64,000 nucleotides of DNA from Nocardiopsis mwathae (lineage in GTDB: Bacteria; Actinomycetota; Actinomycetes; Streptosporangiales; Streptosporangiaceae): positions 5,828,001 to 5,892,000 of the forward strand of contig NZ_JACHDS010000001.1 in NCBI RefSeq assembly GCF_014201195.1. The letters run 5' to 3'. This document shows positions 51,899 through 60,124 of the stretch, piece after piece (the first letter of the stretch is position 1; each line of letters opens with the position of its first letter). A program made the position numbers and the translations under genes. Below the pieces are notes generated by a model that worked only from the letters and a program-made list of their open reading frames with translations, searched no databases and had not been told where the DNA came from.

Positions 51899-53200
51899 AT
51901 GTCGGCGAGCAGGCGTCCGCCGGGCGGGGGCGTGGCGGACACGCTACGGGCCGGGCGGGCCAGAACGGCCACGGCACACAGCGGTCGCACACGCGCCGTG
52001 ACGAGCGCGGGCACCGTGCTCTATCTGACCAATCAGTCCGCCTACCCACCCCACAGCGGCGGGCAGATGCGGGAGTGGCAGTTCCTCTCCCGCCTCGGCG
52101 ACCGGTACGACATCCACTTCCTGGCCATCACCCCCCACTACGACCGCGACGTGCGCACCGTGGACGCACTGCTCGGCCACTGCGCCTCGGCGACCTTCTT
52201 CGAGGCCGCCCCCGGCCCCGGCGACGAACCGGATCTGCCCGACCGCGTCCTGCAGTACCGCTGCGACCGCGTGGCCGACCACATCTCGCGCTTCCTCGCC
52301 ACCCACTCCGTCGACTTCATCCACGTCGAGGGCTACTTCCTCATGCGGCACGTCCCCGACACCCCGGGCACCCCGATCCTGCTGCTCGCCGAGAACATCG
52401 AGTACGCCCTGGACCGGGCACGCCAGGAGGTCGTCGGTGCCGAGCCCGTCGCCTGGACCCGCACCCGCGAGGTCGAACAGGCCGCATGGCGCCGCGCCGA
52501 CCTGTGCGGAACGGTCAGCGTGGACGACGCGGCCGTCCTCCGCCACGACCTGCCCACCGCGCGCATCCGCTGGCTCCCGTCCGGCTGCGACCACATCTCC
52601 GCCGACGACCCGCTCGCCGCGGAGTCGGCCGGCCTCGTCCCGCCCACGCCCCGCGGCCGCACCGTCACCTACGTCGGCAACTCGACCTGGGGGCCGAGCC
52701 GGGACGCCGCCCTGTACCTCCTCGGCGAGGTATGGCCGCAGGTCCTGGCCGAGGTGCCCGACGCGCGACTGCTCGTGGCAGGCAGCGGACAGGACCCCGA
52801 CGGCCTCGGGCTCACCGCGGTCGACCCCTCCGTCCACCTGCTGGGCGTGGTGCCCAGCCTTGCGCCGGTCCTTGCCGCCACCGACGTCTTCGTCTGCCCC
52901 AACCGCTTCGGCGGCGGGGTCAAGGCCAAGATCCTGGAGGCGCTCCACGCCGGGTGCGCGGTGGTGAGCACCTCCTTCGGGGCGCAGGGGGTGGGCCCCG
53001 TGGTCCAGGAGGCCCTGCTGACCGGAGACAGCACCGACGAGCTGGTGTTCGGCATCGTCCGGCTCCTCCGAGACGGCACCCTGCTCGACAAACAGCGCTC
53101 CCTGGTCCGTGACGCCATCCACACCCTGCCCACCTGGGACGAAGCCACCGACCGGATGCACCGCGCGTGGACGGAGATGCGCACCCCGGCCGCAGGCTGA
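51899..53200 (+). CDS. GT4-type glycosyltransferase
   Basis: The 433-residue GT-B enzyme has an N-terminal acceptor domain (YLTNQSAYPPHSGGQMREW) and a C-terminal donor domain with TYVGNSTWGPSRDAALYLL, LLVAGSGQDPDG and the GT4 Glu-rich part CPNRFGGGVKAKILEALHAG. It should transfer a sugar from a nucleotide sugar to the scaffold. The ATG at 51899 follows AAGGAG; a GTG at 51998 gives a more compact N-terminus but has no ribosome site. The donor sugar cannot be inferred. Confidence 0.87.
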   Translation: MSASRRPPGGGVADTLRAGRARTATAHSGRTRAVTSAGTVLYLTNQSAYPPHSGGQMREWQFLSRLGDRYDIHFLAITPHYDRDVRTVDALLGHCASATFFEAAPGPGDEPDLPDRVLQYRCDRVADHISRFLATHSVDFIHVEGYFLMRHVPDTPGTPILLLAENIEYALDRARQEVVGAEPVAWTRTREVEQAAWRRADLCGTVSVDDAAVLRHDLPTARIRWLPSGCDHISADDPLAAESAGLVPPTPRGRTVTYVGNSTWGPSRDAALYLLGEVWPQVLAEVPDARLLVAGSGQDPDGLGLTAVDPSVHLLGVVPSLAPVLAATDVFVCPNRFGGGVKAKILEALHAGCAVVSTSFGAQGVGPVVQEALLTGDSTDELVFGIVRLLRDGTLLDKQRSLVRDAIHTLPTWDEATDRMHRAWTEMRTPAAG

Positions 53201-53269
53201 GCCCGACCGGCTCCATTCCCCACCCACCCGCGCGACCGGCGCGTCCGACCGACACCGAGGAGAACCACC

Positions 53270-54403
53270 GTGCCCGTTCGACCCAGCCCGCAGACCGCGT
53301 CCCCGGGGGCCGCCCCCGCCACGGCGCGGCCCACCGTCGCCTCCTACAACGAGTGGGACCCCCTGGAAGAGGTCATCGTCGGTACCGCCCGCGGCGCCGC
53401 CCGAGTCGCGTTCGAACCCGCGCTGGCCGCGTACTACCCCCTGGGCGACCCGGAGCGGAACTTCGGCGGCGCCCCCTTCCCCCAAGAGGACATCGACCGG
53501 GCCGAGCGCCAGCTCGACGCGTTCGCGCTGCGCCTGGAGAAGGAGGGTGTGACCGTCCGGCGCCCCGAACCCGTCATGCACCACGAGGGCTACACCACCC
53601 CCGACTTCGCGGCCGCCAACGGGCATGCCCAGACCTGCCCCCGCGACGTCCTGCTCGTCATCGGCGACCGGATCATCGAGGTGCCCATGGCCCAGCGCGG
53701 CCGCTTCTTCGAGTACCGCGCCTACCGCAGGCTGGTAAAGGAGTACTTCGCGGCCGGAGCACAGTGGGTGGCCGCGCCCAGGCCGCAACTCGCCGAGGAG
53801 ACCTACGTCCCCGGTTACACCACCGAGGACACCTACTACGACTTCGCCGACCACCCCGCGCTGACCGAGTTCGAGCCGCTCTTCGACGCGGCCTCCTTCA
53901 CCCGGTGCGGCCGCGACATCTTCTGCCAGCCCGACGTGGTCACCAACCGGTTCGGCATCGACTGGCTGCGCCGCTACCTCGGCCCCGAGTTCAACGTGCA
54001 CATCGTGCAGTTCTCCGACCGCTACCCCCAGCACATCGACACCACTCTGGTCCCGTTGCGGCCGGGACTCGCCCTCACCAACCCCGAGCGGCCGTTCAAG
54101 GACGACATGGCCGACTTCTTCACCGAGAGCGGCTGGCGGCTGGTCGACGCGGTGCCGTCGGTGCGCACCGGCCCGCCGTCCACACGCGACGTCAGCAACT
54201 GGATCTCCACCAACATCCTCATGCTCAACCCCGAGACCGCCGTGGTGGAGGCCGCCGAGGAGCCCCTCACGGACCTCTTCCGCTCCCTGGGCATCGACGT
54301 CATCGAATGCGAGTTCGACGCGGTCTTCCGATTCGGCGGCAGTTTCCACTGCTGCACCCTGGACATCCGGCGCCAGGGCGAGCTGCAGAGCTACTTCGGC
54401 TGA
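53270..54403 (+). CDS. Amidinotransferase (AGAT/StrB1-like)
   Basis: The 377-residue enzyme should transfer an amidino group from L-arginine to an amine. It starts VASYNEWDPLEEVIVGTARG, nearly the same as StrB1 of streptomycin synthesis. TCPRDVLLVIGDRIIEVPMA, HIDTTLVPLRPGLALTNPER and the catalytic Cys361 in GGSFHCCTLDIRRQG are typical, with catalytic Asp and His in the first two. The GTG start follows GAGGAGAA. The acceptor may be an inosamine (streptomycin-like), glycine or an amino group on another unit. The next gene begins one base after its stop. Confidence 0.92.
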   Translation: MPVRPSPQTASPGAAPATARPTVASYNEWDPLEEVIVGTARGAARVAFEPALAAYYPLGDPERNFGGAPFPQEDIDRAERQLDAFALRLEKEGVTVRRPEPVMHHEGYTTPDFAAANGHAQTCPRDVLLVIGDRIIEVPMAQRGRFFEYRAYRRLVKEYFAAGAQWVAAPRPQLAEETYVPGYTTEDTYYDFADHPALTEFEPLFDAASFTRCGRDIFCQPDVVTNRFGIDWLRRYLGPEFNVHIVQFSDRYPQHIDTTLVPLRPGLALTNPERPFKDDMADFFTESGWRLVDAVPSVRTGPPSTRDVSNWISTNILMLNPETAVVEAAEEPLTDLFRSLGIDVIECEFDAVFRFGGSFHCCTLDIRRQGELQSYFG

Positions 54404-54404
54404 C

Positions 54405-55622
54405 ATGGACACCACCGGACCGGTCACGGACGGGCGTGCCCGCCGCTCCGCCGCGGCCGACGTCGACGGGTCGATCCTGGCCAAGCCGAGCCTTCTCGGC
54501 GGCACGGGCACAGCGGCGGAACCTCGCTGGGTGGAGCGCGCCGAGGGCGCCCACCTGTGGGACGCGGCGGGCCACCGCTACCTCGACATGGTCCTGGGTT
54601 TCGGGTCGGTGATCCTCGGCCACGCCGACCCGGAGGTCACCGAGGCCGTCGTCGCCGACATCCGGCGCGGCGTCTCGGCGACCCTGCGCAAGGAGGCCGA
54701 GCTCGAACTGGCCGAGCTCCTCACCGCGACAGTGCCCGGGGCCGAGATGGCGATGCTCCTGAAGACCGGGTCGGACGCCACCTCGGCCGCCGTCCGCGTG
54801 GCGCGCGCCCACACCGGCCGCGAGCGCGTCCTGCGCTGGGGCTACCAGGGCTGGCACGACTGGTGCGCACCGCGCGGTGCCGGTGTCCCGCGCGCCTGCC
54901 GGGAGCTCACCGACACCCTGCCCTTCGACGATGTCGAGGCCCTGCGGGCCCGGTTCCGCGACCACGGCGACCGGATCGCGGCGGTCGTGGTCATGCCCGC
55001 CGGCGACGAGCCCGTGAGCCGCGAGTACCTGCTGGAGTGCCGGCGATTGGCACACCACCACGGCAGCCTGTTCGTCCTCGACGAGATCCGCACCGGCTTC
55101 CGGCTCGCCCTCGGCGGAGCGCAGGAGTACTTCGGAGTCACCGCCGACCTCGTCACCGTCAGCAAGGCGATGGCCAACGGCCACCCGGTCTCCGCGCTGC
55201 TCGGCCGCCGCGACGTCCTGCGCACCCTGGCGTCGGTGTCGATGTCCTCGGTGTTCTTCCGCAGCACCGACGGCATGGCAGCCGCACTGGCCACCATCCG
55301 GCGGCTGCGCGACACGGCCGCCATCGCCGACGTGTGGCGACACGGCCGCCGACTGCAGGAGGGAATGGCCGCCGAGGCGCGCGACGCCGGGGTGCCGGTG
55401 CGCGTCGTCGGCCTCCCCCCGATGCCGTTCCACCGGTTCGACCTCACCGGTGAGGAACTCCGCCGCGCCGAGGAGGTCTTCTACGACACGGTCTGGTCGG
55501 ACGGGCTCCTGCTGCATCGCTCCCACCACTGGTTCACCTGCGCCGCGATGACCACGGCCGACATCGACCATGCGGTGGCCGTGATCGGACGCGGGTACCG
55601 AGCGGTTCGGGACACCGGGTGA
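54405..55622 (+). CDS. Class III aminotransferase (GSA-aminotransferase-like)
   Basis: The 405-residue PLP enzyme matches the glutamate-1-semialdehyde aminotransferase-like branch of class III. GHRYLDMVLGFGSVILGHADP, KTGSDATSAAVRVARA, FVLDEIRTGFR and the PLP lysine Lys254 in VTVSKAMANGHP are visible. It could add the amine that the preceding amidinotransferase then modifies, which would fit the one-base gap between the two genes. The stop overlaps the start of the SurE gene by four bases (GTGA). Substrate unknown. Confidence 0.87.
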   Translation: MDTTGPVTDGRARRSAAADVDGSILAKPSLLGGTGTAAEPRWVERAEGAHLWDAAGHRYLDMVLGFGSVILGHADPEVTEAVVADIRRGVSATLRKEAELELAELLTATVPGAEMAMLLKTGSDATSAAVRVARAHTGRERVLRWGYQGWHDWCAPRGAGVPRACRELTDTLPFDDVEALRARFRDHGDRIAAVVVMPAGDEPVSREYLLECRRLAHHHGSLFVLDEIRTGFRLALGGAQEYFGVTADLVTVSKAMANGHPVSALLGRRDVLRTLASVSMSSVFFRSTDGMAAALATIRRLRDTAAIADVWRHGRRLQEGMAAEARDAGVPVRVVGLPPMPFHRFDLTGEELRRAEEVFYDTVWSDGLLLHRSHHWFTCAAMTTADIDHAVAVIGRGYRAVRDTG

Positions 55623-56503
55623 ATCGGGAGACGACGGGGAGCGGACCACCCACCCCCTCCACGCCCCCGTTCCGACGGGTCCTGGTGGCCAATGACGACG
55701 GCGCCGACGCGCACGGGCTGTCCGTCCTCACCGCGGCGGCGGCCGCGCTCGGTCCGCCCTTGGTCCTCGCCAACGACATCGGCTGGACGGCGGCCGGCAC
55801 CTCACTGCGCTTCCCGGGCGGAGACGCCCGACGCATCATCCGGGACGGCGACCGCTGGACCTTCGCCGACACCCCGCCGGCCCTCCTGGCCGCAGCGGCC
55901 TGCTCCGGTGCACTCGGCCCCGCGCCGGACGCCGCCCTCGTCGGAGTGAACCACGGGCCCAACGTCGGCGGCATGGCCGCGCACTCCGGAACCGTCGGCG
56001 CCGCACTGACCGCGGCCGCCCACGGCCTCCCGGCGGTGGCGGTCAGCAGCGACGACGTCCACGCCACCCACGGCGCGGAGGACGGCCCCCCGCACCACGG
56101 GCTCGCCGCGGCCCTCGCGGTGCGACTGGTGTCCCTGGTGGAACGGCTGCGGCGGCGAGAAGGGGAGGGGATCGCGCTCAACGTGAACGTCCCCAACCTC
56201 CCCGCCGAGCAGGTGGCCGGGATCCGGATCGCGGTTCCGGCCCGGGCGCTGCCCGCAGCCCGGCTGGACGCCCACGGCGCGGTGAGGCCCGGTATCGACA
56301 TCGACGAGCCCCCCGACCCCGGAAGCGACATCGCGCTGCTGCGCGACGGGTTCGCCACCGTCACCGTCGTGTGCGGCGCTCTCCCGGAACGGGGGCTGCG
56401 CGACGGCGTGGCCGCGATCGAGCGGGATCTGCTCGGCGGGGGAGGTCGGGCCGGGGCCGCGGCGGTGGCAAGAGCACACAACCACAGCACACGGATCGGA
56501 TAG
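55619..56503 (+). CDS. SurE-like phosphatase
   Basis: The 294-residue protein has the SurE fold signature: VANDDGADAHG with the metal Asp pair, the conserved Ser/Asn region in GVNHGPNVGG and HSGTVGAALTAAAHG, and NVNVPNLP. SurE proteins are metal-dependent nucleotidases/phosphatases. Inside a biosynthetic operon, coupled by GTGA to the aminotransferase, it probably removes a phosphate from an intermediate, as phosphorylated intermediates are used in streptomycin synthesis. The GTG start at 55619 is set by the overlap. Confidence 0.87.
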   Translation: MNRETTGSGPPTPSTPPFRRVLVANDDGADAHGLSVLTAAAAALGPPLVLANDIGWTAAGTSLRFPGGDARRIIRDGDRWTFADTPPALLAAAACSGALGPAPDAALVGVNHGPNVGGMAAHSGTVGAALTAAAHGLPAVAVSSDDVHATHGAEDGPPHHGLAAALAVRLVSLVERLRRREGEGIALNVNVPNLPAEQVAGIRIAVPARALPAARLDAHGAVRPGIDIDEPPDPGSDIALLRDGFATVTVVCGALPERGLRDGVAAIERDLLGGGGRAGAAAVARAHNHSTRIG

Positions 56504-56515
56504 CGGGGAAGAGAG

Positions 56516-58186
56516 ATGAACGGTCGGTCAGGTTGGGTCGCCGGGGTCAACCACGGCGCGCACGACGCGTCCTGCGCACTGCTCCACCACGGTGAACTCG
56601 TGGTCGCCGTCGAGCAGGAGCGCCTGTCGCGCCGCAAACGCGCGGTGGACCAGTCACCCGCCCGGGCACTGCGCTACTGCCTCGACTTCGCGGGGATCGA
56701 CCTCACCGAGGTCGACTGCCTCGCCTTGGGGTCGGACCACGACGGGCTGGCCGCATGGCTCGGCGTGGAGGGGGAGGAACGGGAACGGGCCCTGCCCTAC
56801 GACCGCCCCGGGTGGCTCTTCCCCGACGAGGTCTTCCACGGAGCACGCCCCCGCGCGGTCCGGGCCGTGCCGCATCACCTCGCCCACGCGGCCAGTGGGT
56901 ACTGGCCCAGCGGGTTCGGGGAGTGCGCCGTGCTGGTGATCGACGCGATGGGGGAGAACACCGGCACATCGATCGCCGTCGCCCGGGACGGCGGCGTGGA
57001 GATCCTGGAGAGCTACGGGGTGGAGACCTCGCTCGGCTTCTTCTACGAGGCCGCGTCGGAGTTCGCCGGGCTGGGCCGCCAGGACGGCGGCAAGCTCATG
57101 GGGCTCGCCTCCTACGGCCGCCCCGTCCACCCCGCCGCGCTCGCCTACCGGGACGGCGCCATCGTCTGGGACGGTGTCCCCGAGAGCACCCGGCGCGGTC
57201 GCGCACTGATCGAGGAGCGTTCCGAAGAGCTCCAGCGCTACTTCGCCGACCACACCTACCCCTACTCACGCCGCCGCGGCGAGTCGGTCATGGCCTACGC
57301 CGACTTCGCCGCCTCGGCACAGGCCGCCCTGGAGGAGACCATCCTCGGCCTGGCCCGGCGCGCCCGCGAGCTGACCGGCCTCAACCGGCTCGCCGTGGCC
57401 GGGGGCGTCGGACTGAACTGCACGGCCAACGGGCGGCTCGCCGACAGCGGCATCTTCGACGAGGTCTACGTCCAGCCGATGGCCCACGACGCCGGCGTCG
57501 CCCTGGGCGCGGCCCTCGCGGTCGCCGCCGAGCACCGGCCCGGCCTGCAGGGCGTGTCCCGCATGTCCCACGCCTACTGGGGGCCCGACCTCACGGCGGA
57601 GGACACCGCTGCCGCCTTCGCCGCCGCCGGAGTCCGGGCCGAACGGTTCGGCCTTGAGGAGCTGCTGCCCCGCGTGGTCCGCATCCTCACCGCGGGCGGC
57701 ATCGTCGCCTGGGGACAGGGGCGCGCCGAGGTGGGACCCCGGGCGCTCGGCGCGCGCAGCCTGCTCGGCGACCCGCGCGACCGCGAGACTCTGACCCGGC
57801 TCAACCTCGCGAAGAACCGGGAGATGTGGCGGCCGCTCGCGCCCAGCGTGCAAGAGGAGCGCTTCGCGGAGTTCTTCGAGGGGACACCGAACGCGTTCAT
57901 GATCGTGGCGGCCCGGGTCCGCGAGGAGGCGCGGCGGAGGATCCCCGCCGTGGTGCACGTCGACCACTCCGCCCGACCCCAGGCCGTGCGGCGCGAGGAC
58001 AATCCCGCCTACCACGCCCTGCTGTCGTCCTTCGACGCTCAGACGGGTGTCCCCGTCCTGGTCAATACGTCCCTCAACGTCGCGGAGGAGCCCATGGCCT
58101 CCTCCGCCGACGACATCCTCTCCACCTACCTCAAGAGCGGGGCGGACGCCGTCGTCATCGGCGACCACCTCGCCGTCCGGGACTGA
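56516..58186 (+). CDS. O-carbamoyltransferase (NodU/TobZ family), copy 2
   Basis: The 556-residue enzyme is a second carbamoyltransferase, close in length to TobZ. Features are GVNHGAHDASCALLHHGELV, HHLAHAASGYWPSGF, DAMGENTGTSI, GGVGLNCTANGRLADS, GWGQGRAEVGPRALGARS-like sequence (VAWGQGRAEVGPRALGAR) and VLVNTSLNVAEEPM. It differs clearly from copy 1, so two hydroxyls, or a carbamoyl group and a ring-forming step, may be served. The ATG at 56516 follows GGGAAGAGAG. Confidence 0.92.
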   Translation: MNGRSGWVAGVNHGAHDASCALLHHGELVVAVEQERLSRRKRAVDQSPARALRYCLDFAGIDLTEVDCLALGSDHDGLAAWLGVEGEERERALPYDRPGWLFPDEVFHGARPRAVRAVPHHLAHAASGYWPSGFGECAVLVIDAMGENTGTSIAVARDGGVEILESYGVETSLGFFYEAASEFAGLGRQDGGKLMGLASYGRPVHPAALAYRDGAIVWDGVPESTRRGRALIEERSEELQRYFADHTYPYSRRRGESVMAYADFAASAQAALEETILGLARRARELTGLNRLAVAGGVGLNCTANGRLADSGIFDEVYVQPMAHDAGVALGAALAVAAEHRPGLQGVSRMSHAYWGPDLTAEDTAAAFAAAGVRAERFGLEELLPRVVRILTAGGIVAWGQGRAEVGPRALGARSLLGDPRDRETLTRLNLAKNREMWRPLAPSVQEERFAEFFEGTPNAFMIVAARVREEARRRIPAVVHVDHSARPQAVRREDNPAYHALLSSFDAQTGVPVLVNTSLNVAEEPMASSADDILSTYLKSGADAVVIGDHLAVRD

Positions 58187-58222
58187 CGTCCCACCGCCTT
58201 CCCCCACCTTCCACCGACGATG

Positions 58223-58312
58223 CCCCCGCCCCTTTCGCCGATCCCGGGAGAACGGTTCGTGCCCCGGCGAGAACTCCCACCGCCCTCCCGGGATCGGCGA
58301 AAGGGGCGGGGG
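58223..58312 (+). repeat. Hairpin element with conserved loop, copy C
   Basis: Perfect 28-base arms (58223-58250 and 58285-58312, core CGCCGATCCCGGGAG) enclose 34 bases. The loop matches the one at 24718-24783 in reverse at 26 of 34 positions. It lies between copy 2 of the carbamoyltransferase and the condensation gene, where it may also act as a terminator or RNA stabiliser. Confidence 0.8.
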
Positions 58313-58327
58313 TGAGGAGTACCCGAC

Positions 58328-59635
58328 ATGACCGCGGCACCGACCGAACCTCCGGAGATCGAACCCGCTGCGGTGGACGCCGGCAGCGCGTTCCGCGTCT
58401 GGAACGACGACGAGATGTGGTTCGCCCCACCTCACGGCCAAGCCCGGCCGACCCTGTCCACCCACTGCTGGTGGGAGCTGCCCGCCGATGCGGTCCCGGA
58501 CCTGCTGTTCGAGGCGGTGCGCCTGGTCGCGTCCCGGCACGACATGCTGACGAGCCGGATCGAACGCCGCGGCGACCGGATCCACTGCCGCCCCGGTGCG
58601 GCCGAACCCGAGATCCGGCACCTGCGCACCGGCATCGCCGTCGGGAACGCCGGGGAGGCGGAGACCCTCGGCGAGCTCGACCCGTTCACGGGTCCCATGC
58701 TCCGGGCCGTGCTGGACCGGCGTTCCGCCCCCGCGCGCTTCTGCCTCCAGATCAGCCACGCCGTCCTGGACGGCTGGTCGATGGACCTGCTGCTGCGGGA
58801 GCTGGCCGAGACCTACGAGCGGCTGGCCGTCGGCGCGCCCGTCGACGCCCGCCCTGCGCCGCAGATGCGTGACTGGGCCGCCGCCCAATGGGACATCCTG
58901 AAGGCGACGCGCGACGAACGGCTGGACGGGTGGCGGCGCCTGCTCGAAGCGGGGCCGCTCGCGCCGGCCCCCGTGCCCGGCACCCCGGGCGATCGCTCCG
59001 GCACGGTCCGCTGGCGGGCCCCGGAGGGCCTGCCGACCGCGGTGCGGTCCACCGCCCGCCGCCTGCGCTGCTCGCCCACGGTGCTGCTGGTCACCCTGCT
59101 CGGCCGCGCTCTGGTGGCCGAGCACGGAGCCGCGGCGGCGGTCCGTGTCCCCTTCGCCAACCGGCACCATCCCGGGGCATTGGACGTCATCGGCAACCTG
59201 AGCACCCAGGTTCCCGTCCTGTTCTCCGCCGGCGACGCCCACGCCGACCGGGATCTCGGCGACCTCACGGTGGCGGCGAACCGGCGCATGCTGGACGCGA
59301 TCGCGTTGCTGCCCCTGTCCTTCGAAGCGGCGCTCGCCGAGCTATGGAGTTCGGCGCAGGCCGCGCGCGCCGACCGGCAGACCCCCTTCTTCGCCCTGGA
59401 GGTGGAGGACGGGGCCGACGACGACGAGGACGACCTGGCCGGCGGCGTCCTCACCGACGTGGTCTCGCCCATGGACGAGCAGGACGGCTGCGAGGTCACC
59501 GCCGAGTTCGACGAGGACGAGGCGGTGATCACCGCCGGGTGGCGCGGCCTCACTCGGTCGGAGGAGGAGCGCATGCACGCGGTCTTCGGAGAGTTCACCG
59601 CACGGCTGGGGGAGCTGGCGACGCCCGCCGCGTGA
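58328..59635 (+). CDS. Stand-alone NRPS condensation-domain enzyme
   Basis: The 435-residue protein is a single condensation domain, joining a carrier-bound aminoacyl group to an amine or hydroxyl. The active site reads SHAVLDGWS with catalytic His144 and Asp148; the first His of the usual HHxxxDG is Ser. VPFANRHHPGALDVIGNLSTQVPV fits the later latch motif region. It has no carrier domain, so the carrier in the minus-strand arm should be the donor. Amide formation with beta-lysine on the glycoside is the likely step. Confidence 0.85.
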   Translation: MTAAPTEPPEIEPAAVDAGSAFRVWNDDEMWFAPPHGQARPTLSTHCWWELPADAVPDLLFEAVRLVASRHDMLTSRIERRGDRIHCRPGAAEPEIRHLRTGIAVGNAGEAETLGELDPFTGPMLRAVLDRRSAPARFCLQISHAVLDGWSMDLLLRELAETYERLAVGAPVDARPAPQMRDWAAAQWDILKATRDERLDGWRRLLEAGPLAPAPVPGTPGDRSGTVRWRAPEGLPTAVRSTARRLRCSPTVLLVTLLGRALVAEHGAAAAVRVPFANRHHPGALDVIGNLSTQVPVLFSAGDAHADRDLGDLTVAANRRMLDAIALLPLSFEAALAELWSSAQAARADRQTPFFALEVEDGADDDEDDLAGGVLTDVVSPMDEQDGCEVTAEFDEDEAVITAGWRGLTRSEEERMHAVFGEFTARLGELATPAA

Positions 59636-60124
59636 CGGTCCCCACGCGCGGCCTCCCGCGACACGCCGAGGTCAGCGAGGTGGGGGCCGCGCCGCCTTCC
59701 ACGTGATATCGCGGCCGCGCGCCGGGGCACGGTCATCGGGCAACCTGAGCACTGCCGCGACGTCGTACACTGGTAGTGGCCTACGGCAGCATGCGGCTCC
59801 GGAGTACGAGTACCGCCACGTGCCGGTCTTACGTTTTGACCAGGCACAACCGATTCGGTACTCTCTAACTTCGTGCCCGTGAGTCAACGGGTCACACGTG
59901 TGTGCTTTTTCGCCGGTCCCGCATGTGGGCGGCGAGGAAGAGTGCCACGTGACACCTCCTCCCACGTGATTCGACCACCAGGTCGGGCGTATCGACATCC
60001 GCCATGCTTGGGGTAGAGCGCGACACGCCCGGATGCGGGGGTCGGGGGGAACGGGAAATTCAGCAGGTCAATAGCGATATCGGCTAAGAGAACCGGCGTA
60101 GGTCACGAGGAAGACGGAGACGCG
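59636..60124 (+). promoter_or_regulatory. str operon upstream region and promoter
   Basis: A strong promoter pair, TTGACC (59836-59841) and TACTCT (59859-59864), has a 17-base spacer and lies about 260 bases before rpsL. A second -10 like TACACT is seen near 59766. No gene is supported. The long leader resembles those of other str operons. Nothing that looks like the cluster's own regulator or an attachment site was found. Confidence 0.6.

Larger units (their letters stand above)
39764..59635. other. Biosynthetic cluster: predicted beta-lysyl, guanidino, carbamoylated glycoside
   Basis: Fifteen genes lie between the rpoC block and rpsL. One arm (minus strand) encodes adenylation enzyme, two ABC half-transporters, carrier protein and lysine 2,3-aminomutase. 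The other (plus strand) encodes two O-carbamoyltransferases, PhyH dioxygenase, glycosyltransferase, amidinotransferase, class III aminotransferase, SurE phosphatase and a condensation enzyme. An APH(6)-like kinase and a small unknown protein lie between. These functions, taken together, suggest a streptomycin-, myomycin- or streptothricin-like product. Genes for a cyclitol or amino sugar, a pathway regulator and a phosphopantetheinyl transferase are not seen. Confidence 0.75.
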
